Positions 18,400-26,764 of a stretch of DNA of 64,000 bases are shown one piece after another; within the stretch, counting starts at the first letter, position 1, and every line of letters begins with the position of its first letter. The stretch is taken from positions 868,001 to 932,000 of the forward strand of contig NZ_CP117439.1 in assembly GCF_030687575.1 (NCBI RefSeq), in the 5' to 3' direction. The DNA is from Pseudomonas sp. FP2309. GTDB lineage: Bacteria > Pseudomonadota > Gammaproteobacteria > Pseudomonadales > Pseudomonadaceae. The position numbers were made by a program, and so were the translations under genes. The notes under the pieces were generated by a model. The model worked only from the letters and a program-made list of their open reading frames with translations, ran no database searches and was not told where the DNA came from.

Positions 18400-20550
18400 A
18401 TGCACAATGACGGAAAGGTGGTGCCAATCAAAAAGGCGCACGTCACGCCATCGCCGCTCGCTCGTCTGCCGATGGTATTGCTGCAGGTTCGCGACAAGGC
18501 CGCACAACAGTTGCAGCAGGGCCTGCAAGAGCTGTTCGATAACGCCGATGACACGTTGTTCGAAATGGCCGACAAAGCTCGCAATAACGTAGATCAGCAT
18601 ATTTTCTTCGAGGCCATGCGAGACCTGCGCCTCAAGCGCAAGAATTTCGAGCGCGTGTTCATGGAAGGCCTGTTCGACGCCTTTGCCAGGCTGGACCAGG
18701 CCGGGCGCGCCGAGCTGCAACTGGCGCCGGTTTTGTCCTATGACGCGGTGCCAGGCACCTGCAGGGATGAACGGGAAAAAGCCGTGGCGCTCCAGGCCAT
18801 GCTTGACCGGGTACGCCACCGCGACGGTTTGGCGTTGTCGCAACTCACCGCACGCTTGAGTGCCTTACTGGGCAATCGCCTGGATGACCGTGAGAACCCT
18901 CTGGGGCCGGCGCTGCTGTGCGAATGTTTCCTGCGGGCGGGTCGCAGTCTGGGCGTGGAGATCCGCGTCAAACTGATCATGCTCAAGCTGTTTGAAAAAT
19001 ACGTGCTCACTGACGCCGACCACCTGTACGGCGAAGCCAATCAGTTGCTGATAGCGACAGGCGTGCTGCCCGAACTCAAAGCACCACCCTCCCGTCGACC
19101 CGGCGGGCGTGCTGCCCGTGATCAGCCACGCGAAGAGGCCGCGTCTCCAGCCGAACAACCCGTCGATGAAAACGGTCAGCAAGCGTTTGGCGCCTTGCAG
19201 GCCTTGCTCAAACCGGTACGCGGCAGTGTGGTCCCCACCCTGGAAGCCAGTGCTGACCCCCAGCCCATCGCCACCCGTGACCTCTTGCGGCTGCTGTCCC
19301 ATTTGCAGCAGTACGTGCCCGAGCCTGACGCCGAGGACGATTTCGACCTGTGCAGCCAGCTTGAACAGTTGCTCACCCGTGTCAGCGTCAAGAGCGGCAA
19401 GTCGCGGGTGTTGGAGGAGGCGGACGAAGACGTGATCAACCTGATCGCGCTGCTGTTTGAATTCATTCTTGATGACCGTGCTGTACCCGATGCCTTCAAG
19501 CCGTTGATTGCACGCTTGCAGATCCCGCTATTGAAAGTTGCATTGCAGGACAAGAGCTTTTTCAGTCGCGCCAGTCACCCGGCGCGGCGCCTGTTCAATG
19601 AAATTGCGGCGACGGCCCTGGGCTGGAGCCCCGTCAATGATTATCAGCACGACGGCCTGTACCAGCACATCGAGCGGGTGGTGCAGCGTTTGCTCGATGA
19701 GTTTGTCGAAGATCCACGGATTTTTTCCCAGTTGCTCGCTGAATTCTGTGGGTTTACCGCCGATGAGCGACGGCGCAGTGAGCTGCTGGAACAGCACACC
19801 CGCGATGCCGAAGCCGGGCGCGTACTGACCGAAGCAGCCCGCCAGCAAGTGGCCGAGGTGCTCAATCGTCGCCTGCTGGGCAAGGTATTACCGCGTGCGG
19901 TGGTGCAGTTCCTGCAGCAGGCCTGGAGCCAGGTGTTGCTCCTCACTTGCCTCAAGCACGGCGAGCAGTCGGTCCAATGGCAAGCGGGGCTGCGCACCAT
20001 GGACGAGCTGATCTGGAGCGTCGGCCTGCCGCAAGACACCGAAGCCGGCCTGCATTTGCTGGAGCAGTTACCGGGCTTGCTCAAGTCCTTGCGCGACGGC
20101 TTGACAGGTGCCGCGTTCGACCCGTTCAGCACCCATGATTTTTTTGTGCGCTTGCAGGCCTTGCATGTCCAAACACCCGAAGGCGTTGATGGGTTGGTCG
20201 AAGTGCGCGAGCCCTTTGTGTTCAGCGCGCTACCGCCCGACTCCCTTGACGGCTTGTCGGACGATGATCCTGACCTGCTCAAGGCACGCCAACTGCGCAT
20301 CGATGGGTGGGTCGTGTTCCAGCAAGACCACGCAGACACCCTGCGCTGCAAGCTGTTGGCGATCATCCCTGCGGCCAATACCTATATTTTCGTTGGCCGC
20401 ACAGGCCTCAAGGTCGCGGAGAAAAATGCTGGCCAACTGGCGCAGGCGTTCAAGCGTGGCGCGTTACATGCCCTGGACGATGGGCCGCTGTTCGAGCGTG
20501 CGTTGACGGCCGTTATTGGCAGGTTGCGTCAACTCAATCGCGGCAAGTGA
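18400..20550 (+). CDS. DUF1631 domain protein
   Basis: A 716-residue soluble protein matching the DUF1631 family by length and by blocks such as LFDNADDTLFEMADKA (about residue 45) and the late AQAFKRGALHALDDG segment. The middle (about 230-280) is a Pro/Arg/Glu-rich linker between two helical parts. Part of the C-terminal region (LRCKLLAIIPAANTYIFVGRTG) resembles a PilZ-like small barrel in this family, which is inference. The ATG at 18400 follows CAGGAGG at 18388. It stands alone upstream of ampD. A DUF1631 protein has been linked to regulation in some pseudomonads, but I cannot assign a role here. Confidence 0.75.
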   Translation: MHNDGKVVPIKKAHVTPSPLARLPMVLLQVRDKAAQQLQQGLQELFDNADDTLFEMADKARNNVDQHIFFEAMRDLRLKRKNFERVFMEGLFDAFARLDQAGRAELQLAPVLSYDAVPGTCRDEREKAVALQAMLDRVRHRDGLALSQLTARLSALLGNRLDDRENPLGPALLCECFLRAGRSLGVEIRVKLIMLKLFEKYVLTDADHLYGEANQLLIATGVLPELKAPPSRRPGGRAARDQPREEAASPAEQPVDENGQQAFGALQALLKPVRGSVVPTLEASADPQPIATRDLLRLLSHLQQYVPEPDAEDDFDLCSQLEQLLTRVSVKSGKSRVLEEADEDVINLIALLFEFILDDRAVPDAFKPLIARLQIPLLKVALQDKSFFSRASHPARRLFNEIAATALGWSPVNDYQHDGLYQHIERVVQRLLDEFVEDPRIFSQLLAEFCGFTADERRRSELLEQHTRDAEAGRVLTEAARQQVAEVLNRRLLGKVLPRAVVQFLQQAWSQVLLLTCLKHGEQSVQWQAGLRTMDELIWSVGLPQDTEAGLHLLEQLPGLLKSLRDGLTGAAFDPFSTHDFFVRLQALHVQTPEGVDGLVEVREPFVFSALPPDSLDGLSDDDPDLLKARQLRIDGWVVFQQDHADTLRCKLLAIIPAANTYIFVGRTGLKVAEKNAGQLAQAFKRGALHALDDGPLFERALTAVIGRLRQLNRGK

Positions 20551-20611
20551 TCGCAACCACGGGGTCGAACGCGGCATACTGGACACACTTAGTCACGCTC
20601 AAGGATTCGGT

Positions 20612-21175
20612 ATGCAGTTGGACCCCGCCAGTGGTTGGTGCCAGGGCATTCGCCATTGCCCATCACCCAACTTCAACGAGCGCCCCGCCGGCGAAATCTC
20701 GCTGTTGGTGGTGCACAACATCAGCCTGCCACCGGCGCAGTTCGCCACGGGCAAGGTGCAGGCGTTTTTCCAGAATCGCCTGGATGTCACGGAACACCCT
20801 TACTTTGAGGGGATCGCCGACTTACGGGTGTCTGCGCATTTTCTGATTGAGCGCGATGGCGCGGTGACGCAGTTTGTCTCCTGCCGCGACCGCGCCTGGC
20901 ATGCCGGAGTCTCATGGTTCGAAGGGCGGGAAACGTGCAATGACTTTTCCCTGGGTATTGAGCTGGAAGGCACTGACGACCTGCCGTTCACCGACGCCCA
21001 ATATGCGTCGCTGATCGAGCTGGCCCGCCAATTGCTCGAAGCCTACCCTGACATCACCGCGCAGCGTATTTGTGGTCACAGCGATATTGCCCCGGGACGC
21101 AAGACCGATCCCGGTCCCGCTTTTGATTGGACGCGCTTTCGCAGCGCCCTGCAGGATGGAGGACACGTACGATGA
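20612..21175 (+). CDS. ampD: 1,6-anhydro-N-acetylmuramyl-L-alanine amidase AmpD
   Basis: A 187-residue cytosolic zinc amidase of peptidoglycan recycling. It removes the peptide from anhydro-muropeptides and so keeps AmpR-controlled beta-lactamase off. The zinc ligands are seen as His35 (VVHN), His156 (GHSDIAPG) and Asp166 (KTDPG). The ATG at 20612 has AAGGA seven bases upstream. The stop overlaps the start of ampE (ATGA), giving the conserved ampDE operon. It has no signal peptide, unlike the periplasmic AmpDh paralogues. Confidence 0.95.
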   Translation: MQLDPASGWCQGIRHCPSPNFNERPAGEISLLVVHNISLPPAQFATGKVQAFFQNRLDVTEHPYFEGIADLRVSAHFLIERDGAVTQFVSCRDRAWHAGVSWFEGRETCNDFSLGIELEGTDDLPFTDAQYASLIELARQLLEAYPDITAQRICGHSDIAPGRKTDPGPAFDWTRFRSALQDGGHVR

Positions 21176-22008
21176 GTTTTCTGGTGTTGGTGCTGGCGGT
21201 GTGGATCGAGAAATTCTCTGCCCTGCGCCAGCGATTGCAGCGTGATGGCGGTTGGCTGCGCGAATTGGCCAAACTGGAATCGAGCCCGCGCATGGGCAAG
21301 CAGCCGTGGTTGGTTCTGACCGTCCTGGTGCTGTTGCCGGTGACGCTGTTGGCGCTGTTGCTGCTGGTGTTGGAGCCGGTGGCTTATGGCCTGTTGGCGC
21401 TGCCGGTGCACCTGTTGGTGGTGATCTACAGCCTGGGGCGTGGCGACCTGCTGGCTGGGCTCGGTCCGTTTCGCGACGCTTGGCGTCGCGGTGATTTACA
21501 GGCCGCCGAACATGTGGCCGAGCGCGACCTGAAGCTCAGCGCCGACAACGGCGAGCAGCTTTTGGAACGTGTTCAGGGCCATTTGCTGTGGCAGGCCTAC
21601 CAAAGTTTTTTCGCGGTGATTTTCTGGTACTTCCTGCTGGGTCCGGTCGCCGCCCTGGCTTATCGCCTGTTGGCGCTGGCCAGTGAACACAGCCAGAACC
21701 CCCTGGTGGCCGAGCGCGCCGGGCAACTGCGGCATGCGTTTGACTGGTTGCCGGTGCGCTTGCTGGCCGCCAGCTTTGCCTTGGTGGGCAACTTCGTCGC
21801 GGTCAGCCGCGTAATGCTCCACGAATTGCTGAGCTGGGACATCAGTGCCGCCCAATTGGTGGAAAAGGTTGGGCTGGTGGCGGCCGAGATCCCGCCGCCC
21901 GTTGTGGGCGCAGACGGTATCAACAGCCTGGATCGCCTATGGGAACTGCTGCTGCGTGCTGCAGTGTTGTGGTACGCCGGGTTCGCCATCTGGACGGTGT
22001 TGCCTTAA
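21172..22008 (+). CDS. ampE: Regulatory signalling protein AmpE
   Basis: A 278-residue inner-membrane protein (MSFLVLVLAVWIEKF...) with about four hydrophobic segments (residues 1-12, 42-90, about 145-165, and the extreme C terminus). It is the partner of AmpD in the ampDE operon. Its biochemical role is not established in my knowledge; it is thought to take part in beta-lactam sensing or anhydro-muropeptide turnover. The ATG overlaps the ampD stop; an in-frame ATG at 21127 lies inside ampD and was not used. Confidence 0.9.
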   Translation: MSFLVLVLAVWIEKFSALRQRLQRDGGWLRELAKLESSPRMGKQPWLVLTVLVLLPVTLLALLLLVLEPVAYGLLALPVHLLVVIYSLGRGDLLAGLGPFRDAWRRGDLQAAEHVAERDLKLSADNGEQLLERVQGHLLWQAYQSFFAVIFWYFLLGPVAALAYRLLALASEHSQNPLVAERAGQLRHAFDWLPVRLLAASFALVGNFVAVSRVMLHELLSWDISAAQLVEKVGLVAAEIPPPVVGADGINSLDRLWELLLRAAVLWYAGFAIWTVLP

Positions 22009-22020
22009 CCCCTTCTGTGA

Positions 22021-22037
22021 GGGCTGCTTTGCAGCCC
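22021..22037 (+). terminator. Hairpin after ampE
   Basis: Perfect 7-bp stem GGGCTGC / GCAGCCC with loop TTT, 13 bases past the ampE stop. Only two T residues follow, so it is a weak terminator candidate. Confidence 0.5.
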
Positions 22038-22168
22038 TTGGCACAGGCTCTCGTTAACCTTAAGTTACAAAACTCCCTTTCAAATTGAGCTATACAGACA
22101 GAGCGCCAAATAGTGGCTTTGTGCCGTCGCCCTGCGCCTCAATAAAAATAAAGAAAGGGAGTTGACCT

Positions 22169-24199
22169 GTGAAGAGCTTGCTCTATCCCGCCGTCGCGTT
22201 GATGAACCGCCTGAGTTTCGGCATGAAGTTCAGCTTGATCAGCGTACTGTTCCTGCTGCCGATGCTGGCGACCAACTATTACCTGGTGCGCGATTCCTGG
22301 CGCGAATTCCAGGGCACTCGGATTGAGCTGCAAAGCCTCGACCTGCTCGGCAGCAGCCTGGCCCTGCGCCGAGACCTGGAAACCCTCAACAATCAGGTGC
22401 AGATCAACGCGACCCTCGGTCAATCCGGCAAGGCCGGTGACCTGGAGGGCCAGATCGGCGCCCTGGAAAAAAGCGTGCTCGGTCGCCTGCAGGGGCTGAG
22501 CGCCATGGCCACTGACCCAGAGCAGATCGCCGTCTTCGACGGCAAGCGCGACGAATTGATCGCCGCCTTCAAAGCCCAGCAACAGGAAACCTCACTGCTC
22601 AGCAAAAGTGCGCTGATCGGCAAGCTGCTCAACAAGGCACAGATGCTCAGCCAGATCATCGCCAGCCAGTCCGGCTTGAGCCGCGACCCCCAAAGCGACC
22701 TGCGTCAGCTCAGCGAACTGATCACAGGTGTCACCCCGCAAGTGACCCAGACCCTGGGCGAAGGGCGGGCCATGGGTGCCTATTCTCTGGGCCAGGGCTT
22801 TCTCAACTCATCGTCCAGTACACGCTTTGACGAGTTGCTTCAGCAACTGGAAAAGCTCCAGGCCGAATACGGCCTGAAGTTGCAGGACGCGTTGGGCTCC
22901 AGCAAAACCGCCCACGACGCGCTCGACAGTCTGGCAAAGGCCAGTAACGCCAGCCTCAAACAAGGCAGCGAGTTGTTCGAAGAACAGGTGGTCATGGCCG
23001 AAACCCTCGATGCACCCTGGCAGGATTTCTACAACGCTGTCAGCCAATTGATGGGCCAGACCTATCAGCTGGATGAGGCTACCCTGACGTTTTTAGGACA
23101 CCAACTGGAACAGCGCCTGGCGCAGAACCGCTTGCACATGGTGCTGTTGGTCTCGGCGTTGACGGCGGTGTTTTTACTGATTTTTTATCTGTATGCCGGC
23201 TTCTATGCCTCCACACGCACCACGCTGCGGCATCTGGCGGTGATGATGGACAAGGTGGCGGCGGGCGACATGACCGTCACGTTCGTCGCGCAAAGCCGTG
23301 ATGAGTTGGGTGACTTGGGGCAGGTGTTCAACGGTACCGTGGGCAAAATCCATGATCTGATCGAGCGCGTCGGACACACGGTCAGCCAGGTCGAATGGCA
23401 GGCCGGCCAAGTGCAAACGGTGTCGGCCATGAGTAACCAGGCCGTGTCCGGTCAGCGTATGCAGATCGAACAGGTGGCGACGGCCATGAATCAGATGTCC
23501 TCTACCGCCCAGGAAGTCGCGCGCAATGCCGCTGCGGCGGTGAGCAGTGCCCATAGCGTCAACGATGAAACCGTCAGCGGGCGTGGGCTGGTGCAGTCCC
23601 AGCAGAGCAGCATCGCGCGGCTGGCCTCGGAGATTGACCTGTCGGTGCAAGTGATCAACCAGTTGGCCACCGACAGCCAGTCCATCAGCAGCGTGTTGGA
23701 AGTGATCAAAAGTATTGCCGAACAAACCAACCTGCTGGCGCTCAATGCCGCGATCGAGGCGGCGCGGGCCGGCGAGCAGGGGCGTGGGTTCGCGGTGGTG
23801 GCCGACGAGGTGCGCACCCTGGCACGGCGCACACAGCAGTCCACCGAAGAAATCGAACAGATGATCAGCCGCTTGCACACTGGCGTGGGCGCGGCCGTAC
23901 ACGCCATGGGCACCAGCCATGAAATGGCGAGTGGCACCGTGGGGCAGTCGGAAAAAGTCCAACAGGCCCTGGAAAATATCCTCGGCGCCGTTGGCATGAT
24001 CGTCGATCAGAACCAACAGATCGCCGCCGCCGTGGAGCAACAGACGGCCGTCGCCCACGACATCGACCAAAATATCGTCCAGATCAATCGCGCCGGCGAG
24101 CACGCCGCCCAAGGCGCTGATCAGACCGAGGCGGCGAGTCGGCAGCTGTCGATACAAGTGATCGAGTTGAAGCAATTGATCGGGGCGTTCCGTGTGTAA
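22169..24199 (+). CDS. Methyl-accepting chemotaxis protein
   Basis: A 676-residue chemoreceptor. It has a first membrane segment (about residues 20-40), a long helical periplasmic sensor (about 41-320), a second membrane segment (about 323-345, LLVSALTAVFLLIFYLYAGF), a HAMP domain (about 345-400) and a cytoplasmic signalling domain. The conserved tip EQTNLLALNAAIEAARAGEQ, which contacts CheA and CheW, is present. The sensor is all-helical and recalls PilJ/NIT-like modules, but the ligand cannot be read from sequence. There is no C-terminal CheR-binding pentapeptide. The GTG start at 22169 has AAGGGAG upstream. Confidence 0.9.
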   Translation: MKSLLYPAVALMNRLSFGMKFSLISVLFLLPMLATNYYLVRDSWREFQGTRIELQSLDLLGSSLALRRDLETLNNQVQINATLGQSGKAGDLEGQIGALEKSVLGRLQGLSAMATDPEQIAVFDGKRDELIAAFKAQQQETSLLSKSALIGKLLNKAQMLSQIIASQSGLSRDPQSDLRQLSELITGVTPQVTQTLGEGRAMGAYSLGQGFLNSSSSTRFDELLQQLEKLQAEYGLKLQDALGSSKTAHDALDSLAKASNASLKQGSELFEEQVVMAETLDAPWQDFYNAVSQLMGQTYQLDEATLTFLGHQLEQRLAQNRLHMVLLVSALTAVFLLIFYLYAGFYASTRTTLRHLAVMMDKVAAGDMTVTFVAQSRDELGDLGQVFNGTVGKIHDLIERVGHTVSQVEWQAGQVQTVSAMSNQAVSGQRMQIEQVATAMNQMSSTAQEVARNAAAAVSSAHSVNDETVSGRGLVQSQQSSIARLASEIDLSVQVINQLATDSQSISSVLEVIKSIAEQTNLLALNAAIEAARAGEQGRGFAVVADEVRTLARRTQQSTEEIEQMISRLHTGVGAAVHAMGTSHEMASGTVGQSEKVQQALENILGAVGMIVDQNQQIAAAVEQQTAVAHDIDQNIVQINRAGEHAAQGADQTEAASRQLSIQVIELKQLIGAFRV

Positions 24200-24317
24200 G
24201 GCGCAGCAGTAGGATGGATCGTCCGTTGGCGTAGTGCCGATCTGGTTTTTCCCGTGGGTCTTTTTTGCCCGCGCGAATGTGAGAATTTGTTTCTCTCAAT
24301 CCAAGGGAGGCACGACG

Positions 24318-24749
24318 ATGACCAAGGCCATTGGCATCAAAGGGCATTGCGCCCATTGCGATATCACGTTTGAACTCAAGCCTTGGCAGGTGAATGCCAT
24401 CGCCATTGAAGAGCCCTTTGATTGTCCTTATTGCCAGCGGGTCCTGGCGCTCACGTGTCCGCGGCAGTTGCGCCATTTCAAGGCCCTGGACCACTGGGCG
24501 ATGGTGCGCCCGAGCATGGTGGTGCTGACCTGCGTGGTGCTGATCGTGGCGCTGGTGGCGGAGTGGGTGGGGCTGATCAGTATGCTGGGGCAGCTCAATA
24601 TTTCACTGGTCGTGGTGCTGGTGCATTTTCTGGTGTTGCGCTGCGCCCGTCACCAGCAACGGCTGACCTTGAAGCTGCGCGCGGTCACGCCAGCCTTACC
24701 AATTGAACAGCTCGCACGCGTTGCGTGTGCTCGCCTCGGCCAGCAATGA
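24318..24749 (+). CDS. Zinc-ribbon membrane protein, unknown function
   Basis: A 143-residue protein. Residues 8-40 carry two CxxC pairs (CAHC and CPYC), a likely zinc ribbon. Two hydrophobic segments follow (about 62-82 and 87-104, VVLTCVVLIVALVAEWVGL and ISLVVVLVHFLVL). The cytosolic tail is basic. The ATG at 24318 has AAGGGAGG upstream; a longer reading to 24234 lacks one. Its last 54 bases overlap the 3' end of tatD on the other strand, a real convergent overlap if both genes are expressed. I recognise no family with a known role. Confidence 0.6.
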   Translation: MTKAIGIKGHCAHCDITFELKPWQVNAIAIEEPFDCPYCQRVLALTCPRQLRHFKALDHWAMVRPSMVVLTCVVLIVALVAEWVGLISMLGQLNISLVVVLVHFLVLRCARHQQRLTLKLRAVTPALPIEQLARVACARLGQQ

Positions 24750-25472
24750 CGGGTGGGTGCCCATGTGTTCGGCCAGCGCCGTGCAGATCGCTGGCAGATG
24801 CAACGGGCTATTGCGTTGGCCTGCATACATGGCGGGTGCCATATCCGGTGAGTCGGTTTCCAGTACCACCGCGTCCAGCGGCAGTTGCGCCAGCACCTTG
24901 TGCATACGCAGTGCCTGGGGCCAGGTGGCGGCGCCGCCCAGGCCGAGTTTGAAGCCCAGCTTGATGTATTCGCGGGCTTCTTCGCGGCTGCCGGCGAAGG
25001 CGTGGATGATACCGCCTCGGGGCAGGCGGATGCGCTTGAGAGTGGCGATAACCGCCGCATGACTGCGGCGCACGTGCAGCAGTGCCGGCAGTTGGAAATC
25101 CAGCGCCAACTGCAACTGGGCCTCGAACAGGGTTTGCTGGCGCTCACGGTCCAGGTGTTCAAGGAAGTAATCCAGGCCGATCTCACCCACTGCGCACAGT
25201 TGCCGGTGGCCACGCAGGCGATTGAGCCAGTCGCCCAGTGCCGTCAGGTCGGCAGGACGGTGCTCTTCGAGGTACACCGGGTGCAGGCCAAAGGCGGCGA
25301 ACAAACCCTCATCGGCCTGCACCAGGTCCCACACACGCTGCCAATTTTGCTGATACACCCCCAATACCACCATACGTCGCACACCCACTTCGCGACTGCG
25401 GGCGAGGACTTCGCGGCGGTCGGTATCGAAGTCCGGAAAGTCCAGGTGGGTGTGGGTGTCGATCAGCTCCAC
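24696..25472 (-). CDS. TatD family metal-dependent hydrolase
   Basis: A 258-residue TIM-barrel hydrolase with the metal-binding DTHTHLD at residues 5-11, EIGLDYFLEH (Glu metal ligand), LLHVRRSHAAV and ETDSPDMAP. TatD enzymes are DNases or D-aminoacyl-tRNA deacylase-like hydrolases. It begins with GTG at 25472, only three bases after the fruR stop, so it is probably cotranscribed with fruR, an arrangement seen in other pseudomonads. Its 3' end overlaps the convergent gene at 24318. Confidence 0.88.
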   Translation of the reverse strand: MELIDTHTHLDFPDFDTDRREVLARSREVGVRRMVVLGVYQQNWQRVWDLVQADEGLFAAFGLHPVYLEEHRPADLTALGDWLNRLRGHRQLCAVGEIGLDYFLEHLDRERQQTLFEAQLQLALDFQLPALLHVRRSHAAVIATLKRIRLPRGGIIHAFAGSREEAREYIKLGFKLGLGGAATWPQALRMHKVLAQLPLDAVVLETDSPDMAPAMYAGQRNSPLHLPAICTALAEHMGTHPSLLAEASTRNACELFNW

Positions 25473-25475
25473 GCC

Positions 25476-26471
25476 TTACGCCTCGACAATGCGCTGCTTG
25501 AAGGTCCGGCCGATGGCGTGCACGCCCGGCTGGTAGTGCTCTTCTTCAATGGCCGCCAGGGCCAGGCGCAGGGCGGTATCGGCGATCAACTGATGTTGCT
25601 GCGCCATGGCGTTGACCGGCAGCGGCAGGAAGTCCAGCAGCTGGGTGTCACCAAAGGTGCCCAGGCGCAGTGGGCGCGACTTGAGCGGGAAGTCATGCAG
25701 CGCGTCGAACACGCCCTGCAACAGCACGTAGGACGTAGTCACCAGCGCGTCGGGCAAATGCCCCAATTGCTGAAGGAGGTGCTCCATCAGTTGCCGACCG
25801 CAGTCGCGACTGAAGGCCTCGCCGTGTTCGACGATCACCTCACCAGTGAACCCCTGCAAGGCTTCACGGAAACCAGCGGCACGTTCCCCGCTGATGCTCA
25901 GTTCGGGGCGTGCGCCAATCAGCACGATTTGCTTGGGCAGCGGTTGCAGCAGGCTGCTGGTCAATTGCTGGCAAGCCTGGCGGTCATCGCTGACCACCGA
26001 ACAGAACTGCCCCGGCTCCATCACCCGGTCGATGGCGATCACCGGCAGACCCTTGGCTTGCAACTCGCAATAACTGTCGTCGCCGGCGGGCAGGCAGCTG
26101 GCCACGAACAACGCATCGCAGCGCCGCGCGCGAAACAGTTGCAGCAGTTGGCGCTCGCTGTCCGCCTTGTCGTCGGAGCTGGCGATCAGCAATTGATAGC
26201 CGCGCGCGCGCGCGCCCTGTTCCAATAGCTTGGCAATACGTGCGTAACTGGGGTTTTCCAGGTCCGGCAGGATAAAACCCAAGGTGCGCGTGTGCCGACT
26301 GCGCAGCCCTGCGGCCTGGGGGTTGGGAGTAAAACCATGGGCCTCGACCACGGCACGCACCCGTTCAACGGTGGCGTTGCTGATGCGCTGCTGTTCGGCC
26401 TTGCCATTGATCACATAGCTGGCAGTGGTGACGGATACACCGGCCAGGCGTGCTATATCACTGAGTTTCAA
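25476..26471 (-). CDS. fruR: LacI-family fructose regulator FruR/Cra
   Basis: A 331-residue LacI-type repressor. The N-terminal helix-turn-helix is LKLSDIARLAGVSVTTASYV, followed by the hinge and a periplasmic-binding-protein-like sensor domain. I place the start at the TTG at 26471, because AAGGA lies nine bases upstream and the HTH then begins at residue 2 as in other Cra proteins. ATG at 26546 would add 25 residues with no ribosome site. It is divergent from fruBKA and has a Cra operator between them, so it should repress the PTS genes and respond to fructose-1-phosphate, as shown for P. putida Cra. Confidence 0.9.
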   Translation of the reverse strand: MKLSDIARLAGVSVTTASYVINGKAEQQRISNATVERVRAVVEAHGFTPNPQAAGLRSRHTRTLGFILPDLENPSYARIAKLLEQGARARGYQLLIASSDDKADSERQLLQLFRARRCDALFVASCLPAGDDSYCELQAKGLPVIAIDRVMEPGQFCSVVSDDRQACQQLTSSLLQPLPKQIVLIGARPELSISGERAAGFREALQGFTGEVIVEHGEAFSRDCGRQLMEHLLQQLGHLPDALVTTSYVLLQGVFDALHDFPLKSRPLRLGTFGDTQLLDFLPLPVNAMAQQHQLIADTALRLALAAIEEEHYQPGVHAIGRTFKQRIVEA

Positions 26472-26616
26472 ACCGGGATTTCCTTGTTTTTTGGAGCTTG
26501 CCCCGACATTTTTTGCAATCGTAACCGATTCCAGCTTACGACCCATGTCCCAGCTCAAGCGCCGAGTGGTTCTTCAATGATGCTCAATTAACGCGTAATC
26601 TGCCACAAAGTCTAGA

Positions 26617-26628
26617 TTAAACGTTTCA
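26617..26628. promoter_or_regulatory. Cra/FruR operator
   Basis: TTAAACGTTTCA, identical to the operator reported for P. putida Cra at fruBKA. It lies between fruR and fruB, 137 bases before the fruB ATG. The rest of the 26472-26764 gap holds promoters I could not define confidently. Confidence 0.85.
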
Positions 26629-26764
26629 GCCAGCGTATTTTTACGACGTTCGCCACTGAGTAGTGACTGCCATTGACTGCTCAGTCAGTTATTACTGAAC
26701 GCCATTACACGGTTTTATTCAAAACAATACCTAGTGCACACCTTGCACTAACTAGGAGAACGGC

